A stretch of 25,593 nt of DNA from contig JBFKOW010000029.1 in assembly GCA_041628615.1 (NCBI GenBank), positions 1-25,593 on the forward strand, in the 5' to 3' direction. Made by a program: the position numbers and the translations under genes. The DNA comes from JAMWZF01 sp041628615. GTDB lineage: Bacteria > Pseudomonadota > Alphaproteobacteria > Rhodobacterales > Rhodobacteraceae. Positions 6,876-13,438 of this stretch are shown here, piece after piece (the stretch's first letter is position 1; every line of letters begins with the position of its first letter). The notes beneath the pieces are model-generated. The model ran no database searches. It was not told the DNA's origin and saw nothing but the letters and a program-made list of their open reading frames with translations.

Positions 6876-8050
6876 ATCCGTTCCGGCCGGACGAGGCCGC
6901 TCAGATGCGCCAGGTTCTTGAGCCCGATCTTGAGATGGGCCAGCGGGCGGGCCTTGACGAGTTTCTTGTTCATGTAGGCTTCGAAGGTCAGTCTCTGCAC
7001 GTCGATGTCATGGCACAGCGACACGAAGCGTTCGCGCCGTTCGTCGCTTCGGTAATAGGCGTTCTGCATTGCTCCGAGAACGCGGAAGACCTGTTTGTGT
7101 TCCCGCATGAAGAGCTTCCGGGCGAGTCGAAGGTCCCTGACCCTTCCCGTCATAAGGCAGGCGGAGGCCGCTGTCGCCGCGACACGTCCGCCGACCATGG
7201 CGTAATAGATCCCCTCGCCGGACGACGGCGCCACGACGCCGGCGGCGTCGCCGGCCAGAACCACGTCGCGGCCGTTGTCCCAGCGGTCCAGCGGCTTCAG
7301 CGGGATCGGCGCCCCTTCCTTCCGGATCGTCTCGCACTGGGCCAGGCCGGACGCGGCACGCAGGTCCGCGGTGGCCCGCTTGAGATCGACGTCCCGCACC
7401 ATCGACCCCATGCCGACGCTGGCCTGCGGCCCGTGCGGGAACACCCAGCCGTAGAAGTCGGGACTGATCCGGCCGTCATAGACCACGTCGCAGCGGTTGG
7501 CGTCGTAACTCTCCACCGTGTCCGGCGCGGCGATGATCTCGTGGTAGGCGATGACGTAGGGCACCTTGTCGCCGTCCGGCACCTCGTCGCGGGCAACGTT
7601 CGACCGCGCTCCGTCCGCGCCGATCACCAGCCGGGTCGTGAGCCGCTTCTCGGCCTGGTCGGCCTTGTCGCGGTAGATCACGTGGGTGCCTTCGGCGTCC
7701 CGCTCGATCCGCAGGTAGGTGCCGGTGAAGCGGGTGGCGCCGGAGTCGGCCGCCCGGACCCGCAGGAACTCGTCGAAGTGCTCGCGGTCGACCATCCCGA
7801 CATAGCCGTTCTCGATCGGGATATCGACGCGCCGCCCGGTGGGCGAGATCATCCGCGCGGTGCGGATCCGGGCGACGATCTGGCTGTCCGGGATCTCGAA
7901 ATCGGCGATCAGCCGCGGCGGGACCGCGCCGCCGCAGGGCTTGATCCGCCCCGCCTTGTCCAGCAGCGCGACCGCGTGCCCCGACCGGGCGAGATCGGTG
8001 GCGGCGGTGGCGCCCGAGGGACCGCCCCCCACGACGACGACATCGAACAT
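6872..8050 (-). CDS. bchP: Geranylgeranyl reductase BchP
   Basis: A 392-residue flavoprotein that reduces the geranylgeranyl tail of bacteriochlorophyll a to phytyl in three NADPH-dependent steps at the membrane. The N-terminal FAD-binding motif is VVVVGGGPSGATAA (residues 4-17), followed by the KPCGGAVPPRLI signature of this reductase family and, near the C-terminal third, VVLAGDAAGVVAPSSGEGIYYAM (split here as VVLAGDAAG and SGEGIYYAM in function). I chose ATG 8050 because GGGAGA precedes it and the FAD motif should sit at the very N-terminus; an upstream in-frame ATG at 8107 would add 19 residues lying within the previous gene. It begins 4 bases after the upstream gene's stop. Confidence 0.95.
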   Translation of the reverse strand: MFDVVVVGGGPSGATAATDLARSGHAVALLDKAGRIKPCGGAVPPRLIADFEIPDSQIVARIRTARMISPTGRRVDIPIENGYVGMVDREHFDEFLRVRAADSGATRFTGTYLRIERDAEGTHVIYRDKADQAEKRLTTRLVIGADGARSNVARDEVPDGDKVPYVIAYHEIIAAPDTVESYDANRCDVVYDGRISPDFYGWVFPHGPQASVGMGSMVRDVDLKRATADLRAASGLAQCETIRKEGAPIPLKPLDRWDNGRDVVLAGDAAGVVAPSSGEGIYYAMVGGRVAATAASACLMTGRVRDLRLARKLFMREHKQVFRVLGAMQNAYYRSDERRERFVSLCHDIDVQRLTFEAYMNKKLVKARPLAHLKIGLKNLAHLSGLVRPERI

Positions 8051-8054
8051 GGCT

Positions 8055-9338
8055 CTATTCTCCCGGAACGAGGGTCGCGGCGGGCCGGTGGCTCCGTTCG
8101 ACGACACGGGCCGCCATCACGGCGGCGATGACGAAAAGGCCCGCCTCGGCGAGGAAGACCGACCCGAAGGCCTGCGGATCGGTCATGCCGGTGCGGAGCA
8201 GGTCGACCGCGCCCGCGCCGACCAGCCCCCCGACCCCTGCAGCGATGGCCTGCGCCGCGCCCCAGAGACCCATGCGGGTGCCCTCGCGGCGTTCCCGGCC
8301 CTGCCCGGCCAGGGCCATCATCGACCCGATGGCGGCGACGGCGAACATGCCGTTGAAGAAACCCAGCGCGACGACCGCGGGCACCAGCGGCGCGCCCGGC
8401 CCCAGCGTTCCGAGGAAGGTGATCACGCCCAGCGCGGCGGCCGAGCCGAGACAGCCGGCGACGACCCAGCCGCGCAGTTGGCCGATGCGGAACCCGGTCG
8501 CGGCGATGCCGACCAGCAGCATGCCCACGAAGACCCCGCCGTTCTGCGCCCCCGACAGTGAGGTCGACTGGCCGGGCGTGAAGTCGAAGACCAGCCCGGC
8601 GAACGGTTCGAGGATCAGTTCCTGCATGAAATAGGCGGTCATCGACAGGAACAGGAACAGGGTGAAGTTCCGCGCCGCCGGTTCGCGCCAGATCTCGGCG
8701 ATGCCGTCGCGGAACGGGGCGGACTCGGGTTCGGGCCGGGTGCCGACCCGGCGTTCGATCCCGGCCACGGCGAGGGCGGTGAGCAGCACCGCGCCGCCGC
8801 CGACCGCCGCCACGATCCGCAGCAGCAGGCCGGGCGAGTAGGGGTCGAGCATCGCGCCGACGATCCCCGCCGTGGCGGCGATCCCGAGGATCATCATCAG
8901 CCAGGTGATCGTCGCCGCCGCCGCCCGCCGGCGCGGCGCGGTCGAGGTGGCGAGCATCGCCAGGAGCGAGGTGCCGGAGGCCCCGACCCCGATCCCGATC
9001 AGGGTATAGGCCGCGACCGAGAGCAGCACGCCGCCCGACCATGTGGCCGGGAACAGCCAGACCGCGACCGCGGCGAGCCACGCCCCCGCCGACAGGACGG
9101 CCATGCCGCCGATGATGAACCGGGTGCGTCGCCCGCCCCGGTCGCTGGCATAGCCCCAGTGCGGCCGGGACAGCTGGATCGCATAGTGCAGGCCGACGAG
9201 CAGCCCGGGCAGCAGCGCCGGCAGCGCCAGTTCGACCACCATCAGCCGGTTCAGGGTCGATGTCGTGAGCACGACGACCGCCCCGAGGCACATCTGGACG
9301 AGGCCGAGGCGGATGATCTGGAGCCAGGACAGGGTCAT
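8055..9338 (-). CDS. PucC/LhaA-family (BCD) MFS membrane protein, orf428-like
   Basis: A 427-residue polytopic membrane protein of about 12 helices. The N-terminal LVQMCLGAVVVLTTSTLNRLMVVEL (in pieces: LGAVVVLTTSTLNR, MVVEL) is the hallmark of the bacteriochlorophyll-delivery branch of the major facilitator superfamily, as are QELILEPFAG and the SRPHWGYASDRGGRR loop. Relatives PucC and LhaA help assemble light-harvesting complexes, perhaps by passing pigment to new apoproteins. Its place between bchG and bchP matches orf428 of Rhodobacter, so a link to freshly esterified pigment is likely but unproven. The start lies 1 base after the bchG stop. It is a paralogue of lhaA at 21387. Confidence 0.9.
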   Translation of the reverse strand: MTLSWLQIIRLGLVQMCLGAVVVLTTSTLNRLMVVELALPALLPGLLVGLHYAIQLSRPHWGYASDRGGRRTRFIIGGMAVLSAGAWLAAVAVWLFPATWSGGVLLSVAAYTLIGIGVGASGTSLLAMLATSTAPRRRAAAATITWLMMILGIAATAGIVGAMLDPYSPGLLLRIVAAVGGGAVLLTALAVAGIERRVGTRPEPESAPFRDGIAEIWREPAARNFTLFLFLSMTAYFMQELILEPFAGLVFDFTPGQSTSLSGAQNGGVFVGMLLVGIAATGFRIGQLRGWVVAGCLGSAAALGVITFLGTLGPGAPLVPAVVALGFFNGMFAVAAIGSMMALAGQGRERREGTRMGLWGAAQAIAAGVGGLVGAGAVDLLRTGMTDPQAFGSVFLAEAGLFVIAAVMAARVVERSHRPAATLVPGE

Positions 9339-9339
9339 G

Positions 9340-10248
9340 TCATTGCCCGCCGATGCCGCGCAGCGCCACCGCCGCGACCATCATCCCGGCGATGTAGAGA
9401 ACCACGCCGGTTCCGTTGAACCAGGGCGCCTTGGCCCGCGGATCGCGCAGCATCACCCGCATCGCCGCGCCCTGCGCCAGCAGCAGCCCCGCGACGGCGG
9501 CGGCGTGCAGCGGCTTGCCCCAGGCGGCGAGCAGCACGACCACGGCGGCCTGCGACAGCGCCATCACCATGCAGGCGAGCCGCGCCGCCCGCTCGGGACC
9601 GAGCGTCACCGGCAGCGAGTTGACCCCGGTCTGCCGGTCGCCTTCCAGCGCCTTGAAGTCGTTGAGCGTCATGATCCCGTGGGCGCCGATCCCGTAAAGC
9701 AGGGCGACGGCAAGGGCCTGCGGCGGCGGCGCCGCCTGCGCCATCACCGCGGCGCCGGTGATCCAGGGCAGGGTCTCGTAGGACAGGCCGACAAGGCCCG
9801 GCCCCCAGAGGCCCGACCGCTTGAGCCGCACCGGTTCGGCGGAATAGGCCCAGGCCGCAAGCACCGCGAGGCAGGTCGCCGCGAACCCCCAGGGCCCAAG
9901 CTGCCAGCCCACGGCCAGCGACAGCACCGACATCGCCAGCGCGATCCACAGGCCCCAGCGGCCGGGGATCCGGCCCGAGGGGATCGGCCGGTCGGGTTCG
10001 TTGATGGCGTCGACGTGGCGGTCGCACCAGTCGTTCGCCGCCTGGCTCATGCCGCAGGTGATCGGCCCGGCGAGGATGATGCCGAGCACGACCAGGCCGG
10101 TGCGGTCGTCCCATCCGACGCCGGACGACACCGCGCCGCAGAGATAGGCCCACATCGGCGGGAACCACGTCACCGGCTTGATCAGCCGCAGCGCGGCCGC
10201 GGGATCGGGCCAGCGCCTGACAATGTGTAAATCAGAAGTGACACTCAT
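9340..10248 (-). CDS. bchG: Bacteriochlorophyll synthase BchG (geranylgeranyl transferase)
   Basis: A 302-residue integral membrane prenyltransferase of the UbiA family that esterifies bacteriochlorophyllide a with geranylgeranyl diphosphate. The IKPVTWFPPMWAYLCG segment and the first aspartate motif NDWCDRHVDAINEPDRPIP (about residues 72-90) are diagnostic; a second motif NDFKALEGDRQTG lies in the middle. It is first in the bchG-orf428-bchP-idi block. The ATG at 10248 gives the family-like N-terminus, but there is no clear ribosome site and candidate -10 elements lie very close, so the mRNA leader may be very short or absent. Codons 2-8 overlap a PpsR-type operator. Confidence 0.95.
   Translation of the reverse strand: MSVTSDLHIVRRWPDPAAALRLIKPVTWFPPMWAYLCGAVSSGVGWDDRTGLVVLGIILAGPITCGMSQAANDWCDRHVDAINEPDRPIPSGRIPGRWGLWIALAMSVLSLAVGWQLGPWGFAATCLAVLAAWAYSAEPVRLKRSGLWGPGLVGLSYETLPWITGAAVMAQAAPPPQALAVALLYGIGAHGIMTLNDFKALEGDRQTGVNSLPVTLGPERAARLACMVMALSQAAVVVLLAAWGKPLHAAAVAGLLLAQGAAMRVMLRDPRAKAPWFNGTGVVLYIAGMMVAAVALRGIGGQ
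10226..10243. promoter_or_regulatory. PpsR/CrtJ operator inside the 5' end of bchG
   Basis: An exact TGT-N12-ACA match (TGTAAATCAGAAGTGACA), the target of PpsR/CrtJ. It covers about codons 2-8 of bchG, downstream of the candidate promoter, and its centre is 60 bp from the other operator, close to a whole number of helical turns. PpsR is known to bind paired sites cooperatively. Confidence 0.8.
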
Positions 10249-10285
10249 ACTGTCAGACTATGCTTACGCAAGCGGAGTCGGCAAG

Positions 10286-10303
10286 TGTAAAGGCGGCCTG
10301 ACA
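10286..10303. promoter_or_regulatory. PpsR/CrtJ operator at the bchG promoter
   Basis: A second exact TGT-N12-ACA match (TGTAAAGGCGGCCTGACA). Read on the minus strand its last six bases are TTTACA, a good -35 hexamer for bchG. A bound PpsR would block RNA polymerase. The -10 is ambiguous: CGTAAG at 17 bp spacing, or CATAGT if TTGCCG just downstream serves as -35 (16 bp spacing). Confidence 0.8.
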
Positions 10304-10371
10304 GGTGCCGCGAAGGTCTCGCGCAGGGGGTTTGCCGGGGCGGTCGGGCTCGGGTGGCCGGAGCCGGCGGA

Positions 10372-11796
10372 TCAGTCGTCGTCGCCGCGGGCCAGCAGGC
10401 CGTACTTGCGCAATTTGACGTAAAGCGACTGCCGCGACAGGCCGAGCATCTCGGCCGCCGCGACCCGGTTGTTCATCGTCAGTTCGACCGCGGTCTCGAT
10501 GCACATCTTCTCGACCACACTGGTGGTCTCGGCGACGATTTCCTTGAGGGTGGCGCTGCCGACCAGTTCCATCACCGACCGGACATTGTCATCGGTGACC
10601 GGGGCGGTCCCGGCGGGCCGCACGCTGTCGGCGCGGCTGGCGTCCCGGATCACGAAGGCGAACAGGCTGCGCTTGCCGCCGCTGAGCGTCGTGACGGCGA
10701 TCTCGACGGGACGGGGCGCCCCGAATTCTCCTGCCATCTTGGTGGGATAGAGCCGCATCCGCCCGGTCCGCGCGGCGTTCTCGGCCAGCACCTTGAAGTC
10801 CACCGATCCCCGCGCAAGGAAGTCCGAAAGACTGTGGCCCTTGACGTTCAGGTCGTGCGCCGCGTCGATGATCGACAGGAACCCGTCGTTGGCAGACAGG
10901 ATGGCGCCGTTCTCGTCGGTGAAGACGATCCCGTCCGGCCCGGCGGCGTAGAGGTCCATCAGGTTGCGGGACAGCGCGTCTTCCTGGCTTGCAACTCTGT
11001 CATCCCGGTCCAGCCGGCACAGCAACAGCCGGTCGCCCGCGGCGCGGAACAGCGTGCTCGAGATGCTGACTTCCTTGCCGTTGCGCCGCAGGGTCGCCTT
11101 GACCGGCAGGGACCGCTCGGTCATCGCCTGGGTCTGGAGCGCATCTAGCAGGTCGGGCCGGTCCCGGCCTTCCAGTTCGTCGCTGAACAGGGTGCCGACG
11201 ATGTCATCCCGGCCACGGCCGAACATCCGGGCGGCGGCGCGGTTCAGGTCGGTGATCTTGCCGGTCACACCAGACACGAAAGCGAAGGATTCCGTCGCCG
11301 AGTCCATCAGGACCCGAAGCCGCGTGTCGTATTCCCGCTGAAGCTCGTAGTCGCGCTCGAGCGCGATCTGCGCCTTTACAAGTTGCTGCTGCATCTCGGC
11401 GACCATCCGCAGGTCCCGGCCCAGCATCAGGATCGCGCCATCCGGCCCGATCCGGTGCAGCGTGTAGCGCAGCGGGTATTCCCAGCGTCCGGCGCTGTCG
11501 GCGTGGTTCAGCTCGATGGGCCGCACCCGGCCCTCGCCGGCGACGAACCGCGCGATCCGCTCCTCGAATTTCGGGACGCTCTCGACGGTAAGCGCCTCGC
11601 GGATGTTCCGGCCCTCGAGATTCTCGAGGCGGCGAAAACCGTCGTTGGCCGGGTTGATGAGGACCGACAGGACCAGCCCCTCCGCGTTCACCACGAGCGC
11701 GAGGTCTGCGACTTCGGCGATGATGTTGCCAAGGATCTCGGGCGCGATGAGGGGAATGGCACCGCTGTTCCAGTATTTGGTGCCCCGTGACGTCAT
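10372..11796 (-). CDS. ppsR: Transcriptional repressor PpsR (CrtJ)
   Basis: The aerobic repressor of bacteriochlorophyll, carotenoid and LH2 genes. From the chosen ATG it has 474 residues (R. sphaeroides 464, R. capsulatus 469). Layout: N-terminal PAS domain (about 20-130), a glutamine-rich helical linker around 135-160, two further PAS domains (about 160-270 and 285-390), and a C-terminal Fis-type helix-turn-helix with AAAEMLGLSRQSLYVKLRKYG at about 447-467 (as AAAEMLGLSRQ, then SLYVKLRKYG). Cys260 and Cys432 match the two redox-active cysteines of R. sphaeroides (251 and 424). The start at 11796 has GGATGG 7 bases upstream and gives the family N-terminus; the frame is open further upstream to 11886, which would overlap ppaA. 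It follows ppaA by 35 bases. Confidence 0.94.
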   Translation of the reverse strand: MTSRGTKYWNSGAIPLIAPEILGNIIAEVADLALVVNAEGLVLSVLINPANDGFRRLENLEGRNIREALTVESVPKFEERIARFVAGEGRVRPIELNHADSAGRWEYPLRYTLHRIGPDGAILMLGRDLRMVAEMQQQLVKAQIALERDYELQREYDTRLRVLMDSATESFAFVSGVTGKITDLNRAAARMFGRGRDDIVGTLFSDELEGRDRPDLLDALQTQAMTERSLPVKATLRRNGKEVSISSTLFRAAGDRLLLCRLDRDDRVASQEDALSRNLMDLYAAGPDGIVFTDENGAILSANDGFLSIIDAAHDLNVKGHSLSDFLARGSVDFKVLAENAARTGRMRLYPTKMAGEFGAPRPVEIAVTTLSGGKRSLFAFVIRDASRADSVRPAGTAPVTDDNVRSVMELVGSATLKEIVAETTSVVEKMCIETAVELTMNNRVAAAEMLGLSRQSLYVKLRKYGLLARGDDD

Positions 11797-11831
11797 CGCG
11801 GGACCATCCATGGAGGCATCGAGCACATGAC

Positions 11832-12605
11832 TCAGGTTCCCGGCGCGCGCGGCACGTCTGGTCGTGTATCGGTCTTCAGGCCGCAATGCTCCATCGCCTC
11901 GATCGGGTCGCTCGTGACTAGGTCGGCGCCGGTGAGCGCCAGAATATCCTGCTCCGACTCGAGAACGGAACCTCCGATGATCACCGGGGTGGCCGCCGCG
12001 GGCGAAGTCTTGACAGCTTTGACCAGAAGGCGAAGGGTTTCAAGGCTTTCCCCGCGTGATGCGGAGATGAGGACCGCATCGTAGCGCGGCACGTCCATCT
12101 CCCGGCGCAGATCGTCGGCGGTCAGGCCCATCTGCAGCCGCACCGAAAGACCGGCACGCCGCAACCTGCCGGCGAGCACCATGGCGCCAAGCGTGTGGTA
12201 TTCGTCCAGCGCGACCACGACCAGCGCGGCGCCTTCCTCGGGATCGGTCCGGCTGTCGGCCCGCCATTCGGGGCCGAGATCGCGCAGCAGCGACTGCAGC
12301 CGGGCGACGCCGATCGTCACCTCCGCAAAGCTCATGTCGTCGAGGCACCACGCGTCGCCCATCTGGCGGGCGATGGTCGGGATGTAGACGTCGGCGACCG
12401 TTTCGCGGGAGACGCCGTGCTGGATCAGCCGGTGAACCACGTCCAGGCAGGTCTGCCGGTCGCCGTTCAGGGCCGCTTCCTGCAGGGCGGCCACGTTCGT
12501 CGTGTGATGGCGAGCCGCCGGCGACCGGCCGGCGCGGCCCTGTCCGGACGCGACCATCCGCAGCGCGCGGTTGGCGAGGACGTCCACGGGCCTGAAATCG
12601 TCCAT
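11832..12605 (-). CDS. ppaA: PpsR antagonist PpaA/AerR, cobalamin-binding photoregulator
   Basis: A 257-residue regulator of the B12-binding family that in Rhodobacter species binds cobalamin and modulates PpsR/CrtJ. A helical cap domain (about 35-110) carries GDAWCLDDMSFAEVTIGVARLQ (as GDAWCLDDMSF and GVARLQ), typical of MerR/MetH-type B12 caps, followed by a Rossmann-like B12 fold with VVALDEYHTLGAM; His137 is the probable cobalt or heme ligand, near R. capsulatus AerR His145. I chose ATG 12605 because the candidate promoter at 12721-12749 would start transcripts near 12714, downstream of the alternative ATG at 12722, which would add 39 residues. A longer form from another start is possible, as R. 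capsulatus makes long and short AerR. ppsR follows in the same direction. Confidence 0.88.
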   Translation of the reverse strand: MDDFRPVDVLANRALRMVASGQGRAGRSPAARHHTTNVAALQEAALNGDRQTCLDVVHRLIQHGVSRETVADVYIPTIARQMGDAWCLDDMSFAEVTIGVARLQSLLRDLGPEWRADSRTDPEEGAALVVVALDEYHTLGAMVLAGRLRRAGLSVRLQMGLTADDLRREMDVPRYDAVLISASRGESLETLRLLVKAVKTSPAAATPVIIGGSVLESEQDILALTGADLVTSDPIEAMEHCGLKTDTRPDVPRAPGT

Positions 12606-12720
12606 CCTCTGCGTTGCCCCTTGCGTTTCCGGACGCCCGGAAATCGTTCCGCAGCACCCTTGGCCCCGTTGCACAGGTTGAGCCGCGCCCCCGGGCGCAG
12701 CAACCAATCCGGTCCCCGCC

Positions 12721-12749
12721 ATTGTCTGCTCGGCAGGTCATCATGTCAA
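12721..12749 (-). promoter_or_regulatory. Candidate sigma70-type promoter for ppaA-ppsR
   Basis: On the minus strand TTGACA (12749-12744, a consensus -35) is followed after 17 bp by GACAAT (12726-12721, four of six consensus bases). The -35 is the outer half of the PpsR operator 12744-12761. Transcription would begin near 12714, leaving a leader of about 110 bases before ATG 12605. Confidence 0.6.
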
Positions 12750-12761
12750 AGGAAATTGACA
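12744..12761. promoter_or_regulatory. PpsR/CrtJ operator at the ppaA promoter
   Basis: An exact TGT-N12-ACA match and the most symmetrical of the four: TGTCAA at one end mirrors TTGACA at the other. It overlaps the minus-strand -35, so PpsR may control its own gene and that of its antagonist. Confidence 0.82.
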
Positions 12762-12865
12762 ACCTCCGCGGCGCTGCCCGGCTCGACACCGCAAACACCC
12801 AATTTTCAATGACCTTTTCGCCCAATCAAGGGGCGGTGCTCGACCCCCGGCAATTCCGGCCATAG

Positions 12866-12883
12866 TGTAATGACAAGTTGACA
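12866..12883. promoter_or_regulatory. PpsR/CrtJ operator at the bchF promoter
   Basis: An exact TGT-N12-ACA match (TGTAATGACAAGTTGACA). Its last six bases are the TTGACA -35 of the bchF promoter. Its centre is 122 bp from the ppaA operator. Confidence 0.82.
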
Positions 12884-12905
12884 CTTGGCGAGGGTGGGCA
12901 ATACT
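12878..12905 (+). promoter_or_regulatory. Candidate sigma70-type promoter for bchF and downstream genes
   Basis: TTGACA (12878-12883) is followed after 16 bp by AATACT (12900-12905, four of six consensus bases). Transcription would begin near 12912, about 26 bases before the bchF ATG. It is the mirror image of the ppaA promoter and is covered by a PpsR operator. Confidence 0.62.
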
Positions 12906-12937
12906 CTTGACACCAAGACCTGTCAGGGAATCCGATC

Positions 12938-13438
12938 ATGTTCGTCGCCAGTCCGGAATCCGGTTCCGCGGTGCGGTCTCAGCAGGGCCTTTACACGCCC
13001 GAGCAGAGGGCCCGCCGCGACGCGACCGTCTGGACCACGGTCCAGGCCGTTCTGGCGCCGCTGCAGTTCGCCGTCTTTCTTGTCTCGGTCGGTCTCGTCC
13101 TGCGATACCTGTGGACCGGCGCCGGCTACGAGGCGGCCACGGTCTCGATCGTGCTGAAGACTGGGGTTCTCTACACCATCATGATCACCGGGGCGATCTG
13201 GGAGAAGGTCGTCTTCGGGCAGTATCTCCTCGCCGCTGCCTTCTTCTGGGAGGATGTCGTCAGCTTCGCGGTCATCGCGCTGCATACGCTTTATCTCGCT
13301 GGCCTTTTCGGCGGTTTCCTCGCGCCCGACATGCTGATCGCCGTGGCCCTGCTGGCCTATGCCGTCTACCTGCTGAACGCCGCGCAGTTCCTGTGTAAGC
13401 TCCGCCAGGCGCGGCTCCAGTCGGCGGTGGCGGCGTGA
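12938..13438 (+). CDS. bchF: 2-vinyl bacteriochlorophyllide hydratase (3-vinyl hydratase) BchF
   Basis: A 166-residue membrane protein with about four hydrophobic segments (roughly 35-59, 68-90, 95-127, 130-151). BchF hydrates the C3 vinyl group of chlorophyllide a or its bacteriochlorin product, the route to the 3-acetyl group of bacteriochlorophyll a. Family-typical stretches are LYTPEQRARRDATVW near the N-terminus and GAIWEKVVFGQYL and FFWEDVVSF in the middle. CAGGGAA lies 8 bases before the ATG. It heads the long bchFNBHLM-lhaA-puh-acsF run, and its stop overlaps the bchN start (GTGA). Confidence 0.95.
   Translation: MFVASPESGSAVRSQQGLYTPEQRARRDATVWTTVQAVLAPLQFAVFLVSVGLVLRYLWTGAGYEAATVSIVLKTGVLYTIMITGAIWEKVVFGQYLLAAAFFWEDVVSFAVIALHTLYLAGLFGGFLAPDMLIAVALLAYAVYLLNAAQFLCKLRQARLQSAVAA

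Larger units (their letters stand above)
12606..12937. promoter_or_regulatory. Divergent ppaA/bchF control region
   Basis: A 332-bp region between the chosen starts of ppaA (minus) and bchF (plus). It holds two PpsR operators, each overlapping the TTGACA -35 of an outward-facing candidate promoter. Between them (about 12762-12865) lies sequence with no clear motif. The part at 12606-12714 would be the ppaA leader; it could alternatively encode an N-terminal extension of PpaA. I see no RNA gene here. Confidence 0.8.

Noticed and set aside
8051..8107. Upstream start for bchP adding 19 residues.
   Set aside because: It lies within the preceding gene and would push the FAD motif away from the N-terminus; GGGAGA precedes ATG 8050.
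11797..11886. Upstream start for ppsR adding 30 residues.
   Set aside because: It would overlap the end of ppaA; the family length and N-terminal pattern fit ATG 11796.
12884..12937. GACA-N8-TGTC around the bchF ribosome site as a further PpsR operator.
   Set aside because: The half-sites are in the wrong orientation and spacing compared with TGT-N12-ACA.
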